64,000 nucleotides of DNA, from contig NZ_FNSM01000002.1 of NCBI RefSeq assembly GCF_900105415.1, forward strand, positions 124,001 to 188,000. The letters run 5' to 3'. Below, in pieces: positions 25,560 through 35,176 of the stretch. The notes beneath the pieces are model-generated. The model saw only the letters and a list, made by a program, of their open reading frames with translations. It had not been told where the DNA came from and ran no database searches. Positions within the stretch are counted from its first letter, which is position 1. Each line of letters starts with the position of its first letter. This stretch comes from Streptomyces sp. TLI_105 (GTDB lineage: Bacteria; Actinomycetota; Actinomycetes; Streptomycetales; Streptomycetaceae). Made by a program: the position numbers and the translations under genes.

Positions 25560-25722
25560 CCCGGTTCGCCTCCTCACCGGCGCAGGGCGTCCCGAGCGGC
25601 CGCCCGCATCCACGGTGGAGCACCGGAGAGTTGCCGCGCAGCCGAGTCGGCATATTCCAACGGCAATCGGTTGCGCGGATCGCGCCATGCGCCTCCCCGG
25701 CGCGCCTGGACGCCGGCGCTCG

Positions 25723-26100
25723 TTACGCCGTCGGGTCGAGCGGGACGATGCCGGTGGCTGCGTACAGGTCGGGCACCAGCGACAGGACGGTGACGGGCTC
25801 GCCCTCGCGGGCCGCGTTCCAGGCGATGGCCGCCGCGTGGGCGACCGACCACTCCGCGCCGGGCCAGGCCATGGCGTCGACGGCGTGTCCCGCCGTGAAC
25901 GCGACGCTCTCGGAGAAACGGAGTCCGACGGCGTGCTTGCCGGCTCCGGGGGCCTGGCGCTCGGCGGCGAGCGCGGCCAGGGAGGGGACGAGGATGCGGC
26001 CGGTGCCGCGGGAGGCCTCGATGTACAGCCCGGTGAAGAAAGGGTCCGCCCGGTAGAGCGCGGTCAGGGCGGAGTGATCGAGCACCGCGGTCAGGTTCAC
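25723..26100 (-). CDS. PIN-domain toxin candidate (VapC-like)
   Basis: 125 residues; the ATG overlaps the stop of the upstream antitoxin gene. AVLDHSALTALYRADPF has the first Asp of PIN domains, VPSLAALAAERQA the Glu helix, and the C-terminal strands (VTVLSLVPDLYAATGIVPLD) fit the fold. PIN toxins cleave tRNA or rRNA. The third acidic residue is not obvious, so the call is moderate. Confidence 0.65.
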   Translation of the reverse strand: MNLTAVLDHSALTALYRADPFFTGLYIEASRGTGRILVPSLAALAAERQAPGAGKHAVGLRFSESVAFTAGHAVDAMAWPGAEWSVAHAAAIAWNAAREGEPVTVLSLVPDLYAATGIVPLDPTA

Positions 26101-26348
26101 GCGGCCCGGCCCTGATGGGCACGGATCTTCGCCCAGGCGTCCTGGCCGGCCTGCTTCACCTGCTCGGTGAACTCGACGCCGAGCTCCGCCGCGGCCTCGG
26201 CGGCGCGCTGCTCACGTTCGGCGGCGGTGAGCTCCTTCGACGCGAGCTCTTCGATCAGGTCGGTGATCGTCGTACCGCGCTCTTCCGCCAGCAGCCGCAG
26301 CCGGTCACGGACGGCCTCGCTGGTCTTGATGCTCGTCGGCTTGCTCAT
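26097..26348 (-). CDS. RHH-type antitoxin
   Basis: 83 residues. The N-terminus SKPTSIKTSEAVRDRLRLLA and GTTITDLIEELA is the ribbon-helix-helix pattern; the C-terminal half is acidic and helical (EREQRAAEAAAELGVEF), the usual toxin-binding tail. It precedes the PIN gene with a 4-nt overlap, the standard antitoxin-toxin order, and would autoregulate the operon. Confidence 0.75.
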   Translation of the reverse strand: MSKPTSIKTSEAVRDRLRLLAEERGTTITDLIEELASKELTAAEREQRAAEAAAELGVEFTEQVKQAGQDAWAKIRAHQGRAA

Positions 26349-26435
26349 ACCGCGATTCTACCGCCGGTAGAACCCGGCCTTCCACCTCACGCAGCGAGCC
26401 CTTACGTTTCCGTGTTCGGACTTACCGCTGAGCCA

Positions 26436-27803
26436 TTAGAACGGCGGTTCGGTGGAGTGGGTGCCGGCCCAAGGATCGTCTGCCGGTGCGGGCCGCGGGC
26501 GTTGCTGGAGGACTTGCACCGCTTCCTCGATGCGGCCGAGGTCGATGAGGCGCTCGGCCCGGAGCGAGGTGTTGCAGGCCGGGTGCCGTTCAAGAGCAGC
26601 GAGGGCCTCCTCGGCGCGGCCAGCCGTGGCGAGCAGGTCGGACAGAGACCAGGCCGCGTACCAGGTGTCTGCTTCGGGGTGCGTCCGGGCCTGCTCGACC
26701 GCTTCGTTGAGCAGGCCGAGGCCGGCCATGAGATGGAGCCGGATCCGGAAGAAGTCCCAGTCCTCCTTGCCGCCGCGGCGCGCCTTGAGCGCGTCGAGGT
26801 AGGCCAGGCCGTCGCGGGCCCGGCCGTGGTCGGCGTACAGGGTGCACAGTGTGTGGATGATCCAGTCCTCCGCGCCGCCGGGCCCATCGGTGAGGGTGCG
26901 CATCACCCCGATCGCCTCGTCGCCCCGCCCATGCCGGACCAAGAGTTCGGACAGCGGGACGGCGACGTGCCACATGCCGTCGGACTCTTCAGCGAACGTC
27001 CGGTAGGCGGTGATCGCTCCTTCCACGTCGCCGCGTTCCTCCAGGACCTCGGCCAGGCGCTGCACGGCGTGCCCATGGAAATCGGAGGCCGCGTACGCGC
27101 GCAGTTCCTCGATCCGGTCGTGCCTGGCCAGCAGGTCGGCCAGCGCGTCGCGGCCGTTGACCGACGTGCTGTCCCGACGGCGCAGCAGGTCGATCGCCTC
27201 CTCGATCCGGCCCTGTCGTTCCCGGACGGCGGCGAGCAGGGAGAAGGCGTTGAACGGTTCGAGGCGGAGCCTGCCGCAGTCGGGATCGTCGCAGGCCGGG
27301 ACCGCCGCCGCAATGCGGGCCTCCAGCAGCGCCGCGGCCTCCTCGTCCAGGCCCGCGACTTCGGCGACGTCCACCAGGCCCTCGGCCAGGAACCAGTCAT
27401 CGATTCCGGGCCGCAGCAGCGCGAACGCATCGGCGCTCTGGCCGTAACGGGACAGCAGGCGAGCGAAGAATTCCTGGACCAGCCGGTCCCCGGCCTCCGC
27501 GTACGGGCGGCACAGCGCGATCGCCTCGTCGGCCCGGCCCCAAGCCTCCAGCAGCTCGGCCTGAGCCCGGGCCGCCCGCCACCAGCCCGTCGCTATGTAC
27601 GGGGCGAGCACCTCCAACGCCTGCGCGTACTGCTGCCGATCGCCCAGCAACCGCGCCCACCCCAGCGCACAGAACCACTCCCCGCGCCCGGCCTGCACCT
27701 CCACCTCCCGCTCATGGCCCAGCTCGAGAAGCCGGGCTACCAGTGATGAGGGAATGCAGCCCGTCAGCGTCCGGGCTCGATAGTCAAGATCAGCAGCGTT
27801 CAT
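26436..27803 (-). CDS. TPR-repeat protein
   Basis: 455 residues, soluble, with degenerate TPR pairs throughout (GRADEAIALCRPYAEAGDR, GRIEEAIDLLRRRDS, GDVEGAITAYRTFAEESDG, GRGDEAIGVMRTL, GRAEEALAALERHP, GRIEEAVQVLQQR). No enzymatic domain. A CDDPDC Cys pair lies mid-protein. Proteins of this kind are scaffolds; the partner is not apparent. Single gene, with no obvious operon. Confidence 0.8.
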   Translation of the reverse strand: MNAADLDYRARTLTGCIPSSLVARLLELGHEREVEVQAGRGEWFCALGWARLLGDRQQYAQALEVLAPYIATGWWRAARAQAELLEAWGRADEAIALCRPYAEAGDRLVQEFFARLLSRYGQSADAFALLRPGIDDWFLAEGLVDVAEVAGLDEEAAALLEARIAAAVPACDDPDCGRLRLEPFNAFSLLAAVRERQGRIEEAIDLLRRRDSTSVNGRDALADLLARHDRIEELRAYAASDFHGHAVQRLAEVLEERGDVEGAITAYRTFAEESDGMWHVAVPLSELLVRHGRGDEAIGVMRTLTDGPGGAEDWIIHTLCTLYADHGRARDGLAYLDALKARRGGKEDWDFFRIRLHLMAGLGLLNEAVEQARTHPEADTWYAAWSLSDLLATAGRAEEALAALERHPACNTSLRAERLIDLGRIEEAVQVLQQRPRPAPADDPWAGTHSTEPPF

Positions 27804-27945
27804 GGGCCCGCACCTTAGACCTCACCTCTGACACGGCTCCCGAGCCGGCGAGCGATCAAAGATCGAACGAAACTGTCGCTTTCCGCAACGGCTCCCCAAG
27901 ATCTGTGCCAGAACCCACAACTCACCTACACAGCTACCCCAGGGC

Positions 27946-28191
27946 GTGCTGGTCCCCGGGTACCTGGTCGAGCTCAGCTCCGATGCCCTCTGGTGCCACC
28001 TGTGGTTCGAGCACTCCGTCGCCATCGCGCGCCTGCACGCGCTGTGGCTGGCCTGGCAGGAGCTCACTGATCCGGCGACCTGCGGCTACACCGGCCCCTC
28101 GGTCTGGCACCGCGACCACCTCGACCCCTGCATGCGCGAGCTCCGGCCCTCTGGAGGCCCGTTCGCGGGCTGCACCAAGGGCGAGCACTAG
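27946..28191 (+). pseudogene. DUF4913-like protein, cut by IS
   Basis: The frame reads LWFEHSVAIARLHALWLAWQ, GPSVWHRDHLDPCMRELRPS and GGPFAGCTKGEH, matching the C-terminal half of DUF4913 (WxRDHxDPHM, GPFxxC). The TAG at 28189 is in the IS target site; beyond the IS the frame resumes as VDHRMPGIVPSAWNRTAD and stops, a plausible native tail. The N-terminal half is also short, so the gene is probably truncated at both sides. Confidence 0.6.
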
Positions 28192-29297
28192 GAGCTGTAC
28201 GAAGTTCGGATCTTCATGAGGCTCGATGGTGTACGGGCTGGGGCTGGTAGAACTCGCATGTGGCGCGTTTTGATGTGACGGATGCCGAGTGGGCTTTGAT
28301 CGAGGAGTGCCTGCCGGTGACGGCGACCGGTCCGCTGCCCCGGCGGGTGCGAGACCAGTTCAACGGGGTGTTGTGGCGGTTTCGCACCGGCTGCGGCTGG
28401 CGTGATGTGCCGGAGCGTTACGGGGCTTGGTCGACGGTGTACTCGCGGTTCAACACCTGGGCGAAGGCCGGGGTGTTCCAGGCGCTGATGGATGCCTTGG
28501 TCGCGGAGGCCGCGACCCGTGGGCAGGTTGGTCTGGAACTGGTCAGTGTGGATTCCACGGTGGTACGTGCCCATCACGAATCGGCCGGACTGGCGATCGC
28601 CGGGGAGACCCTGGACGCCCTTGAACAGGCCCTGACCGAGGAAAAGGGGGTTCCGCTGCCGGAGCAGGGACCGGTCTTGCGGGTGAGGCACCGCAGGCCA
28701 GAGCCGGCGCGGGCCCCGCAGAGGAGGCGGACCGGGACCGTGCCGCGGCGCGTCGGCGTCGCCGGGCACGGGCGAAGGCGGCCGAACTCGGCCGGTCCAG
28801 AGGCGGACTGAGCAGCAAGATCCACGCCGCGGTCGACACGGCGGGACTGCCGCTGGTGTTCGTTCTGACCCCCGGGCAGGGCGCGGACAGCCCGCAGTTC
28901 CAGACGGTGCTCGGCCGGATCCGGGTCCCGGGCCCACTGGGCCGGCCGCGCACCCGGCCTGCGGCGGTGGCCGCGGACAAGGCGTACTCGTCCAAGGCCA
29001 ACCGCGTCTACCTGCGCAGGCGCGGAATCACCGCCGTCATCCCGGAGAAGTCCGACCAGGCCGCCAACCGGCGGAAGAGGGGCTCGGCCGGCGGCCGCCC
29101 CGTCGCCTTCGACCCGCACCGGTACCGGCAGCGCAACACCGTGGAACGCTGTTTCCAGAAGCTCAAGGCCTGGCGCGGAATCGCCACCCGCTACGACAAG
29201 TCCCCCGAGAGCTACGCGGCAGGGCTTCACCTCCGAGGATCGATCATGTGGCTGAAGCACATCACTGCAGCCACATGATCCGAACTTCAAACAGCTC
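28192..29297 (+). mobile_element. IS5-family (IS427-type) insertion sequence
   Basis: Ends GAGCTGTACGAAGTTCGGAT and the inverse of GAGCTGTTTGAAGTTCGGAT are flanked by CTAG at 28188-28191 and 29298-29301. 1106 bp. Third IS427-type element in the window, related to but distinct from the other two. Confidence 0.9.
28260..29278 (+). CDS. IS427-type transposase, two frames
   Basis: First frame 28260-28811: DVPERYGAWSTVYSRFNTW and first Asp in VSVDSTVVRAHHE. Second frame, coding to 29278: [37 protein letters not shown] (Asp), NTVERCFQKLKAWRG (Glu). The frames can join at AAAAGGGGG (28642-28650). The linker between the first Asp and the shift site is longer than in the other two copies. Confidence 0.82.
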
Positions 29298-29492
29298 CTA
29301 GGTCGACCACCGCATGCCCGGCATCGTGCCCAGCGCGTGGAACCGCACAGCGGACTGACAGCCGGCAGCGGATCCTCCACCGCTGCCCAGAGGAAGTCCG
29401 CCCCCACGCATCTGAAGCCGGGTTCGGGGAGGCGGCGCTTAGGCGGACACGTCTCGGAGCCGCTGGCACCGCAGAGTGGTCCTGGCGTCGAT

Positions 29493-30023
29493 TCAGCCGG
29501 TGGGTCGGGCTTGCGGGAGAGCGTGGAGCATTACCAGGAAGTTCGGCGAGTCAGGGAACGGCTGCCGACGGCCGACCGGCCGGTAGCCCCACGCCTCATA
29601 CAGCGCCTGCACCTTGGGGCGGCCGGGATCGACGAGGAGCACGGCCAGGGCCTCGGGCCGGCCTTGCAGGAGCGCGGCGTGCAGCTGCTCCGCCGCACCG
29701 GTCTTGCGCCACCGCGGGCGGACCATCAGTTCCGAGAGGCTGAACGTCGAGTCGTCGCCCGGCACCTTGTGAAGGTGCTCGCGCCACCACTCGCGGCCGG
29801 TCCGGGCCGGGGCGCCGTAGGCGAAGCCGACCGGCTCGCCGCCGTCGTAGCCGATGACGCACGAGAAGCCGGGGCTGCTGCCCCAGTAGTCGATAAACCA
29901 GGGAAAGCGCTGGGCGAACTCGTCCATCTGGTCGGCGTAGGCGTCTGCGTGCACGTCGAGCAGGGTCTGCCGGATACCCGGCAGGTCCTCGTGCCTGAAG
30001 TGACGGAGTTCGATGACGGTCAT
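29493..30023 (-). CDS. GNAT N-acetyltransferase
   Basis: 176 residues from ATG 30023, whose start overlaps the regulator stop (ATGA). Motif order fits GNAT: PVGFAYGAPARTG (beta 4), LSELMVRPRWRKTGAAEQLH (acetyl-CoA pyrophosphate loop, R/Q-x-x-G/A variant as RKTGAA) and RPKVQALYEAWGYRPVGR. Substrate unknown. The pairing of an XRE-TPR regulator with a GNAT in one operon recurs in Streptomyces, so the regulator may control it. Confidence 0.8.
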   Translation of the reverse strand: MTVIELRHFRHEDLPGIRQTLLDVHADAYADQMDEFAQRFPWFIDYWGSSPGFSCVIGYDGGEPVGFAYGAPARTGREWWREHLHKVPGDDSTFSLSELMVRPRWRKTGAAEQLHAALLQGRPEALAVLLVDPGRPKVQALYEAWGYRPVGRRQPFPDSPNFLVMLHALPQARPTG

Positions 30024-31273
30024 GCGCTGCTCCATTCGGTCCGGTACCGGTCCGTCCATTCGTTGGAGACGGGGGTGGGGGCTTGGGCGATCAGGCCACG
30101 CTGGAAGTCGCCCAGGAGCCTCCGCATGCGCCCGGGCAGTGGTGTGCCCGCCATGATGGTGAAGACGGTGCCGCCGGTCGCGCATGCCTGCTCGGCGTCG
30201 CCCTGGTGCAGTTGCGCGAGGGCGAGCCGGGCTGTGGTGTAGGCCCGGTTACGGCGGTATGTCTCCGGCAGCGCCGCCAGCGCCCGGTGGGAGGCGGCCT
30301 CCGCCTCTGCCGGGTCGCCCACTACATCCCGCACGATCGCGGTCAGGGAGTGCAGTTCGGCCGGTCCGTAGAACGCGATCCAGGCGGAACGGGGCTGCGT
30401 GGGGTCTGCCTTGGCCAGGGCTTCCTCCGCGCGGCCCAGACAGCTCAGGGCCGACCGGGGATCGCGGCCGTGGGCGAGGCCGACGGCGACCCGGGCGTGG
30501 GCAAGGGAGGCGTGCAGCGGTGAGCGGCGCGCGATGGCTGTCGCCAGGGCGGCCTGAGCGGATGCCACCGCTTCGGGGTAGTCACCGCGCTGCCGGGCGA
30601 GCATCGACCTCAGGTTCCACACCTGCATGAGCATCTCGGAGTCCTGCGCCAGGCCCGCGAGCGTGAGTGCCCGGTCCAGGTAACGGTCGGCGCCGTCGAG
30701 CCGTCCTGCGTCGATCAGCGACCACGTTGCCGCCGCGGTGAAGGCGGCGGCCAGCGAGAACAGCCGCTCGCGGGTGCGCGAGGTGGCGGCCTTGGCCTGG
30801 AGCCGGGCGGCCTCGCGCGCGCCGGCGAGCGCGGCCTGCTCCAAGGTGTCGTGACCGCCCCGGTGGTCATCCAGTGCCCTCAGGGAGTCGAGCTGACCGC
30901 GCAGCCGCAGGACGTCCGCAGTGCCCACGGAGGGAGCGGGGCCCGCCATGACAAAGGATGCCGAGGCCCCGACGGTCGTGTTCAGGAAGGATCGGCGGAG
31001 CATGGGGTCCTCCGGGGGAGTGCGGGTCTTACGGCGCCGGTCGACGAACCCTAAGTCCTGCACCGACCGCCCGCTGATCGCCTCCAGAGCGAGGCGGACC
31101 GCGATCCGGGGCCAGGTCGTCTCGCCCGATCGCCACTTGCGCACCGTCACATCCGAAAGCGTCCCTAGCTTCCCGGTACTCTGCCCGATCGCCGTATTCA
31201 GCTCGGCGGCTAGCTCCGGGGCCTTCCAGCCCTCACCGTCCATCCACGCGATGAACGCCGCGTTGCGCTCCAT
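30020..31273 (-). CDS. XRE-HTH/TPR transcriptional regulator
   Basis: 417 residues from ATG 31273. An N-terminal HTH (MDGEGWKAPELAAELN, LSDVTVRKWRSGETTWP) is followed by a Tat-like hydrophobic stretch (LRRSFLNTTVGASASFVMAG) and about 280 residues of TPR-like helices (GRLDGADRYLDRALTLAGLA, GDYPEAVASAQAALATA, LAQLHQGDAEQACATGG). This is the frequent actinomycete regulator layout in which the TPR part senses a ligand or peptide. It is divergent from the gene at 31436 with 162 bp between, and probably controls the forward cluster. Confidence 0.8.
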   Translation of the reverse strand: MERNAAFIAWMDGEGWKAPELAAELNTAIGQSTGKLGTLSDVTVRKWRSGETTWPRIAVRLALEAISGRSVQDLGFVDRRRKTRTPPEDPMLRRSFLNTTVGASASFVMAGPAPSVGTADVLRLRGQLDSLRALDDHRGGHDTLEQAALAGAREAARLQAKAATSRTRERLFSLAAAFTAAATWSLIDAGRLDGADRYLDRALTLAGLAQDSEMLMQVWNLRSMLARQRGDYPEAVASAQAALATAIARRSPLHASLAHARVAVGLAHGRDPRSALSCLGRAEEALAKADPTQPRSAWIAFYGPAELHSLTAIVRDVVGDPAEAEAASHRALAALPETYRRNRAYTTARLALAQLHQGDAEQACATGGTVFTIMAGTPLPGRMRRLLGDFQRGLIAQAPTPVSNEWTDRYRTEWSSA

Positions 31274-31435
31274 GCACCCCACGGTAGTCCCGCCGCACTC
31301 CACCGCGAGAGTCAACGGATCGTCAAGTCGCTACGGTCGGCGCGAGCGGAATGAACGAACTCGATATGCCCAAACCCGCACTGCCGGAAGTTACCTGAGA
31401 GAGGACCAGGAACGCACTGCGGAAGAGAGCCCGGA

Positions 31436-31819
31436 ATGTTCCCCATCAACCCACCCAAGGCGCTACGGGCCACTGTGGTCGCCCTGTACGCCGCCGATCC
31501 CGGCCCCGACACCGTCCGAGGGATGCTCGCGGCCGCCGGCGCCGTCGCCGAGCGCAACGGCTGGACGGTCGCGGACGACGCCAGGATCTCCGACGACTGC
31601 CTCTTGACCCGGGAACCGCAGTCCAGGCCGGGCTGGGACCGCATCCGCACACTCGTCGCGCAGAGCCGGATTCACGGCATCGTCGTTCCGGACTGCGGTC
31701 ACATCGGCTTCCAGTGGAACCAGTGGGAGGCCGAGCACCGGTTCCTGTGCCGCCACGGCGTCTTCCTGACACCCGTCGACTCGATGCTCGACACCGTCCT
31801 GGCAGGAGAGCACAGATGA
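31436..31819 (+). CDS. small resolvase-fold-like hypothetical protein
   Basis: 127 residues. KALRATVVALYAADPGPDTV, WTVADDARISDDC and GWDRIRTLVAQSRIHGIVVP follow the strand-helix order of serine-recombinase catalytic domains (including the D-R-x-x-L helix), but the catalytic Ser/Arg set is not present and there is no DNA-binding tail. Overlaps the next gene (ATGATGA). First gene of the forward cluster. Confidence 0.6.
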   Translation: MFPINPPKALRATVVALYAADPGPDTVRGMLAAAGAVAERNGWTVADDARISDDCLLTREPQSRPGWDRIRTLVAQSRIHGIVVPDCGHIGFQWNQWEAEHRFLCRHGVFLTPVDSMLDTVLAGEHR

Positions 31820-32250
31820 TGAGGTACGGCAGCGTCGTCCACGACCCCACCGGCCAGTGGGACACCGACATCCCGCTCGACCGCGAGCGCCACGAGCAGC
31901 TCCTTGCCACAGTTCTGGACTGGGGACGCGACGGCTGCGCCGTCCCGCCCCGGGCCGACATCGACCAGGCCGTCCTCCAGCTCTCCGGCTACGCCCACCT
32001 CCTGGTCCGCGAGACCCACAAGATGCTCGCCCGCCTGCCCCGGGATCCTGACGTGCGCTCCCGTGCCGCGATCGCCCGCCTCCAGAGCGAGATCACCCTC
32101 GGGGAGGCCGCCCGCCGCCTGAGGGCCCCGGCTATCCGGGCCGCCGGCGGTCTGGGCCAGGCCCGCTCCCGCGCCCGTCTCGTCCAGGCTCTTCACTCCA
32201 CGTACGACCGCGTCGCCGCAGCCCTGCCCGAGCTCGCCACCGGGCCCTAG
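31816..32250 (+). CDS. hypothetical protein
   Basis: 144 residues from ATG 31816 with GGAGAGC before it, overlapping the previous stop. Helical (DIDQAVLQLSGYAHLLVRET, RDPDVRSRAAIARLQSEITL, RARLVQALHSTYDRVAAALP). DUF6415-like in size and helical pattern, but this is a weak recollection. Partner of the preceding gene by coupling. Confidence 0.6.
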   Translation: MMRYGSVVHDPTGQWDTDIPLDRERHEQLLATVLDWGRDGCAVPPRADIDQAVLQLSGYAHLLVRETHKMLARLPRDPDVRSRAAIARLQSEITLGEAARRLRAPAIRAAGGLGQARSRARLVQALHSTYDRVAAALPELATGP

Positions 32251-32423
32251 AGCTGCTGCGTGCCGCCCTCGCCCGCAGGAGGCGGTCCGCGGCACGGGGG
32301 CCGCCCGCCGGGGATGGGCCCCACCCCACTGACTCCCGCCCCGTGTGGTGCGGGCATGCGGCCGTCGTCCGGCCGCGAGCAAAAGCCGCAGCGTGCGGCA
32401 CTCCAACGTGATCCCGAGGAGGC

Positions 32424-33689
32424 ATGGTGTTCTTCCCGCACTGCGTGATCGAGCAGCTCACCGACGGCCAGGTGGAGACCTGGAACCGCCACTTCGCGAT
32501 GAGTGAGGCGCACGAGCGTCCCCGGGCGATCGAGGAGGGCATCTGGCGGCGGACCCAGGACCCGGCGAACGCCGAGCAGTCCGGCTGGAGTGAGGACGAG
32601 AACGGCCGCCGCCGCGTCGTGCACTACCGCTACCAGTACGGCCTGGACTACACCTTCCCGGTGCCGCGCCTGGTCCTGAAGGACCTGTACCTCTACCACT
32701 CCGTGCTCGCCCCGGCCGCCGAGATCGAGGCGTACCTGATGCGGATCGACGAGTGGCTGGGGCAGGGCCGCTGGCGGAAGAAGGACAACGGCATCTGGGC
32801 GAAGGGCGATCTGCGGGTCACCGTCACCGAGTACGACGAGCACCCGCAGGACGAGCGCGCCGACCGCGACACCCCGACGGGGTTCCGCAGCGTCGACGTG
32901 TGCTTCATCACCGACGAGTTCGAGGTGCCGCGGACCGTCCGACAGCTCCCGTGGAACGTCCTTGCCGGAGGGATGCGGGTCAAGGAACAGCGCGGCGAAC
33001 CGGCGATCGCCGAGGACCTGTCCGGGCTGCTGGACTGCATGCCGTTCATGGTCGAAATCGGCTGCGGCTCGTCCATCGAGGCCGGGGTGCCCCCGCTGCA
33101 CTTCCTCCACGAGGTGTACCGGGTCACGGAGCGGAAGGACAACGCCCTCACGCAGGCGCACAGGTTCACGATGCGGCCGCAGGACGACACGCTCATCGAG
33201 GAGATGCTGACCGACCCGACCGGCAAGGCCGATCAGCTCACCGCCATGTTCAAGATCGCCTTCGAGGCCCAGCCGACGAAGGCGCACCACATCCTGAAGG
33301 AGCTGTACGACGCCGGGCACCTCGTCGGTCCCGTCATCCAGCACAACTTCGACCTGCTCGCCGCGCGCGCCGGCCTGCCGGAGTGCTTCGTGCGCCGCTA
33401 CGACCAGAAGATCCCGCCCGTACCGTTCGACCCCCGGGCCAAGGCCCTCTTCGTCCTCGGCCTGCACGCCGACCGCCGCGCAGTCCAGGCCCGCGCCCGC
33501 GCCGCCGGCATGAAGGTGTTCTTCGTCGACCCCGAGGGGCTGATGGAGAACGGCGAGTTCAAGTCCTACCCGATCGAGGGCGCCCGCGAGGGCGACGTCG
33601 TCGTGCGCACGGGCGCGATCGAGGCGCTGACGCGCCTGAAGGAGCTGGTCGACAGCCACGACCAGCAGGCGGCCGTGATCGCGGGCTGA
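32424..33689 (+). CDS. Sir2-like NAD-fold protein
   Basis: 421 residues. The N-terminal 200 residues are unrecognised (WRRTQDPANAEQSGW, VLKDLYLYHSVLAPAAEIEA). From about 209 comes a Sir2-type Rossmann fold: VEIGCGSSIEAGVPPLHFLH (GAGxSxxxGIP), VIQHNFDLLAARAGL at about 304 (QNxDxLxxRAG) and LFVLGLHADRRAVQARARAA at about 342. The zinc cysteines of deacetylases are absent and the catalytic His context is altered (QHN), so NAD binding or NAD hydrolysis is more likely than deacetylation. 96 bp before the aminotransferase. Confidence 0.7.
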   Translation: MVFFPHCVIEQLTDGQVETWNRHFAMSEAHERPRAIEEGIWRRTQDPANAEQSGWSEDENGRRRVVHYRYQYGLDYTFPVPRLVLKDLYLYHSVLAPAAEIEAYLMRIDEWLGQGRWRKKDNGIWAKGDLRVTVTEYDEHPQDERADRDTPTGFRSVDVCFITDEFEVPRTVRQLPWNVLAGGMRVKEQRGEPAIAEDLSGLLDCMPFMVEIGCGSSIEAGVPPLHFLHEVYRVTERKDNALTQAHRFTMRPQDDTLIEEMLTDPTGKADQLTAMFKIAFEAQPTKAHHILKELYDAGHLVGPVIQHNFDLLAARAGLPECFVRRYDQKIPPVPFDPRAKALFVLGLHADRRAVQARARAAGMKVFFVDPEGLMENGEFKSYPIEGAREGDVVVRTGAIEALTRLKELVDSHDQQAAVIAG

Positions 33690-33784
33690 CCAGCGCTACC
33701 CGGGGGCTGCGCACGGACGCCTGGCGCCGTGGCCCGTGCGCGGCCCCCCCCACTCACTGCACACCCCCAGAAAGGGACCTTCCT

Positions 33785-35086
33785 GTGGATCAGTACCTGG
33801 CCCGCCGTGAACGGCTGCTGACGTCCTCCAGGCCTCTGCCGGACTTCGAGGTCACCGGGATTGACGGGGCGTGGCTTCTTCGCGCCGACGGCAGCCGGAT
33901 CTTCGACGGATCGAGCGGACTGCTCTGCGTGAACGTCGGCCAGTCCAGCCTCAAGGTCTTCGCCCGTATCGAGGAGCAGTACTTCCGCTACTCCTTCGGC
34001 GGCGCAGCTGTCGTCCAGCCCCGCATCCAGATGGAGCTGATGGACCGCCTGTGCCACGCGGTCGGCCGGCCGCAGGACTCCGTCGCTCTCACCACGTGCG
34101 GGACGCTCGGCGTCGAGGTCGCCGTGGGCCTCGCGCGAAACATCACCCGGGCCCGAGACGGCAAGCACCGCGGCGACATCCTGACGTCCACCTTGAGCTA
34201 TCACGGCAACTCCGCGCTCACCCTCGCGCTCGCCGGCAACCACGCCCGACGGCCCCGTGCGGAGGACGCCCTGGGCCTCGGCCCCTCCTACCCCGCGCCG
34301 TACCCGCCGACGCACGACCACGCAGGACGCAGCTGCGACGCCGCGTGCGCCGACGAGATCGCAAAGGCGATCGACAACAGGGGAACGCAGAACGTGGCCG
34401 CCGTCCTGATCGAGCCCGTCAACGGCACCACCGGCGGCGCCTACGTGCCGCCCGACGGATACCTGCGGCGCGTATCGGAGATCTGCCGCGAACGGAACGT
34501 CCTCGTCATCCACGACGAAGTCCTCACCGGACTGTGGCGCACCGGCACACCCTTGGCCAGTCACCACTGGGACGGCTGCGAACCCGACATCGTCATCCTG
34601 TCCAAGGGCCTGGGCGCCGGGTACACGAGTGTGGGGGCCGTGCTCGTAGCCCCCGAGATCGCCCCGCTGCTCACACACAAGGACGCCGACCCCCTGCCCG
34701 CGATGGGCACCATGGCCGCTCACCCGCTCATGGCGGCCGCCTGCCTGGGCGTCCTGGACGAGCTGGAGTCCATGGACCACAGCGCCTTCACCGCCCGCGC
34801 ACAACGCCTCGGCACGGCCATGAAGAACCTGACCGGTCACGGTCCCGTCCGGGACGTACGAGGGCTGGGCTTCCTGTACGGCATCGAGGTCACCCCGGGC
34901 CTGCTCTGGCCCGTCCTGAAGGCAGCCGAGGAACGGGGAGTGTTCCTCTATCCGTTCACCGGCGCCGGCCACCCGAAGAGTGAAGGGTTCGTTGTTGCGC
35001 CCCCGCTGACCGCGACGGACGAAGACGTCGAGGCCCTGATCGCGGCGATCTCCGGCGCGGTGACCCACGTCAACGTGAACACCTGA
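33785..35086 (+). CDS. class III PLP-dependent aminotransferase
   Basis: 433 residues from GTG 33785, preceded by AAAGGGACC. Family features: IFDGSSGLLCVNVGQ, SYHGNSALTLALAGN, VLIEPVNGTTGGAYVPPDGY, NVLVIHDEVLTGLWRTG and VILSKGLGAGYTSVGAVL with the Schiff-base Lys274. Class III enzymes move the amino group of omega-amino acids, polyamines or some sugars. Neighbours suggest it works on the product of the nucleotide-sugar dehydrogenase or on a co-substrate; that is inference. Confidence 0.88.
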   Translation: MDQYLARRERLLTSSRPLPDFEVTGIDGAWLLRADGSRIFDGSSGLLCVNVGQSSLKVFARIEEQYFRYSFGGAAVVQPRIQMELMDRLCHAVGRPQDSVALTTCGTLGVEVAVGLARNITRARDGKHRGDILTSTLSYHGNSALTLALAGNHARRPRAEDALGLGPSYPAPYPPTHDHAGRSCDAACADEIAKAIDNRGTQNVAAVLIEPVNGTTGGAYVPPDGYLRRVSEICRERNVLVIHDEVLTGLWRTGTPLASHHWDGCEPDIVILSKGLGAGYTSVGAVLVAPEIAPLLTHKDADPLPAMGTMAAHPLMAAACLGVLDELESMDHSAFTARAQRLGTAMKNLTGHGPVRDVRGLGFLYGIEVTPGLLWPVLKAAEERGVFLYPFTGAGHPKSEGFVVAPPLTATDEDVEALIAAISGAVTHVNVNT

Positions 35087-35176
35087 GCGAAATCGGTCCA
35101 ACTCGGACCATCCCCCCGCACCGCTAGCGTCAGGGGCACCCCGTGAGCCCCTGACCCGACAAGGCAAGGACCTGCA

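Noticed and set aside
26115..27746. Forward open frame of 543 codons
   Set aside because: Antisense to the TPR gene and the antitoxin.
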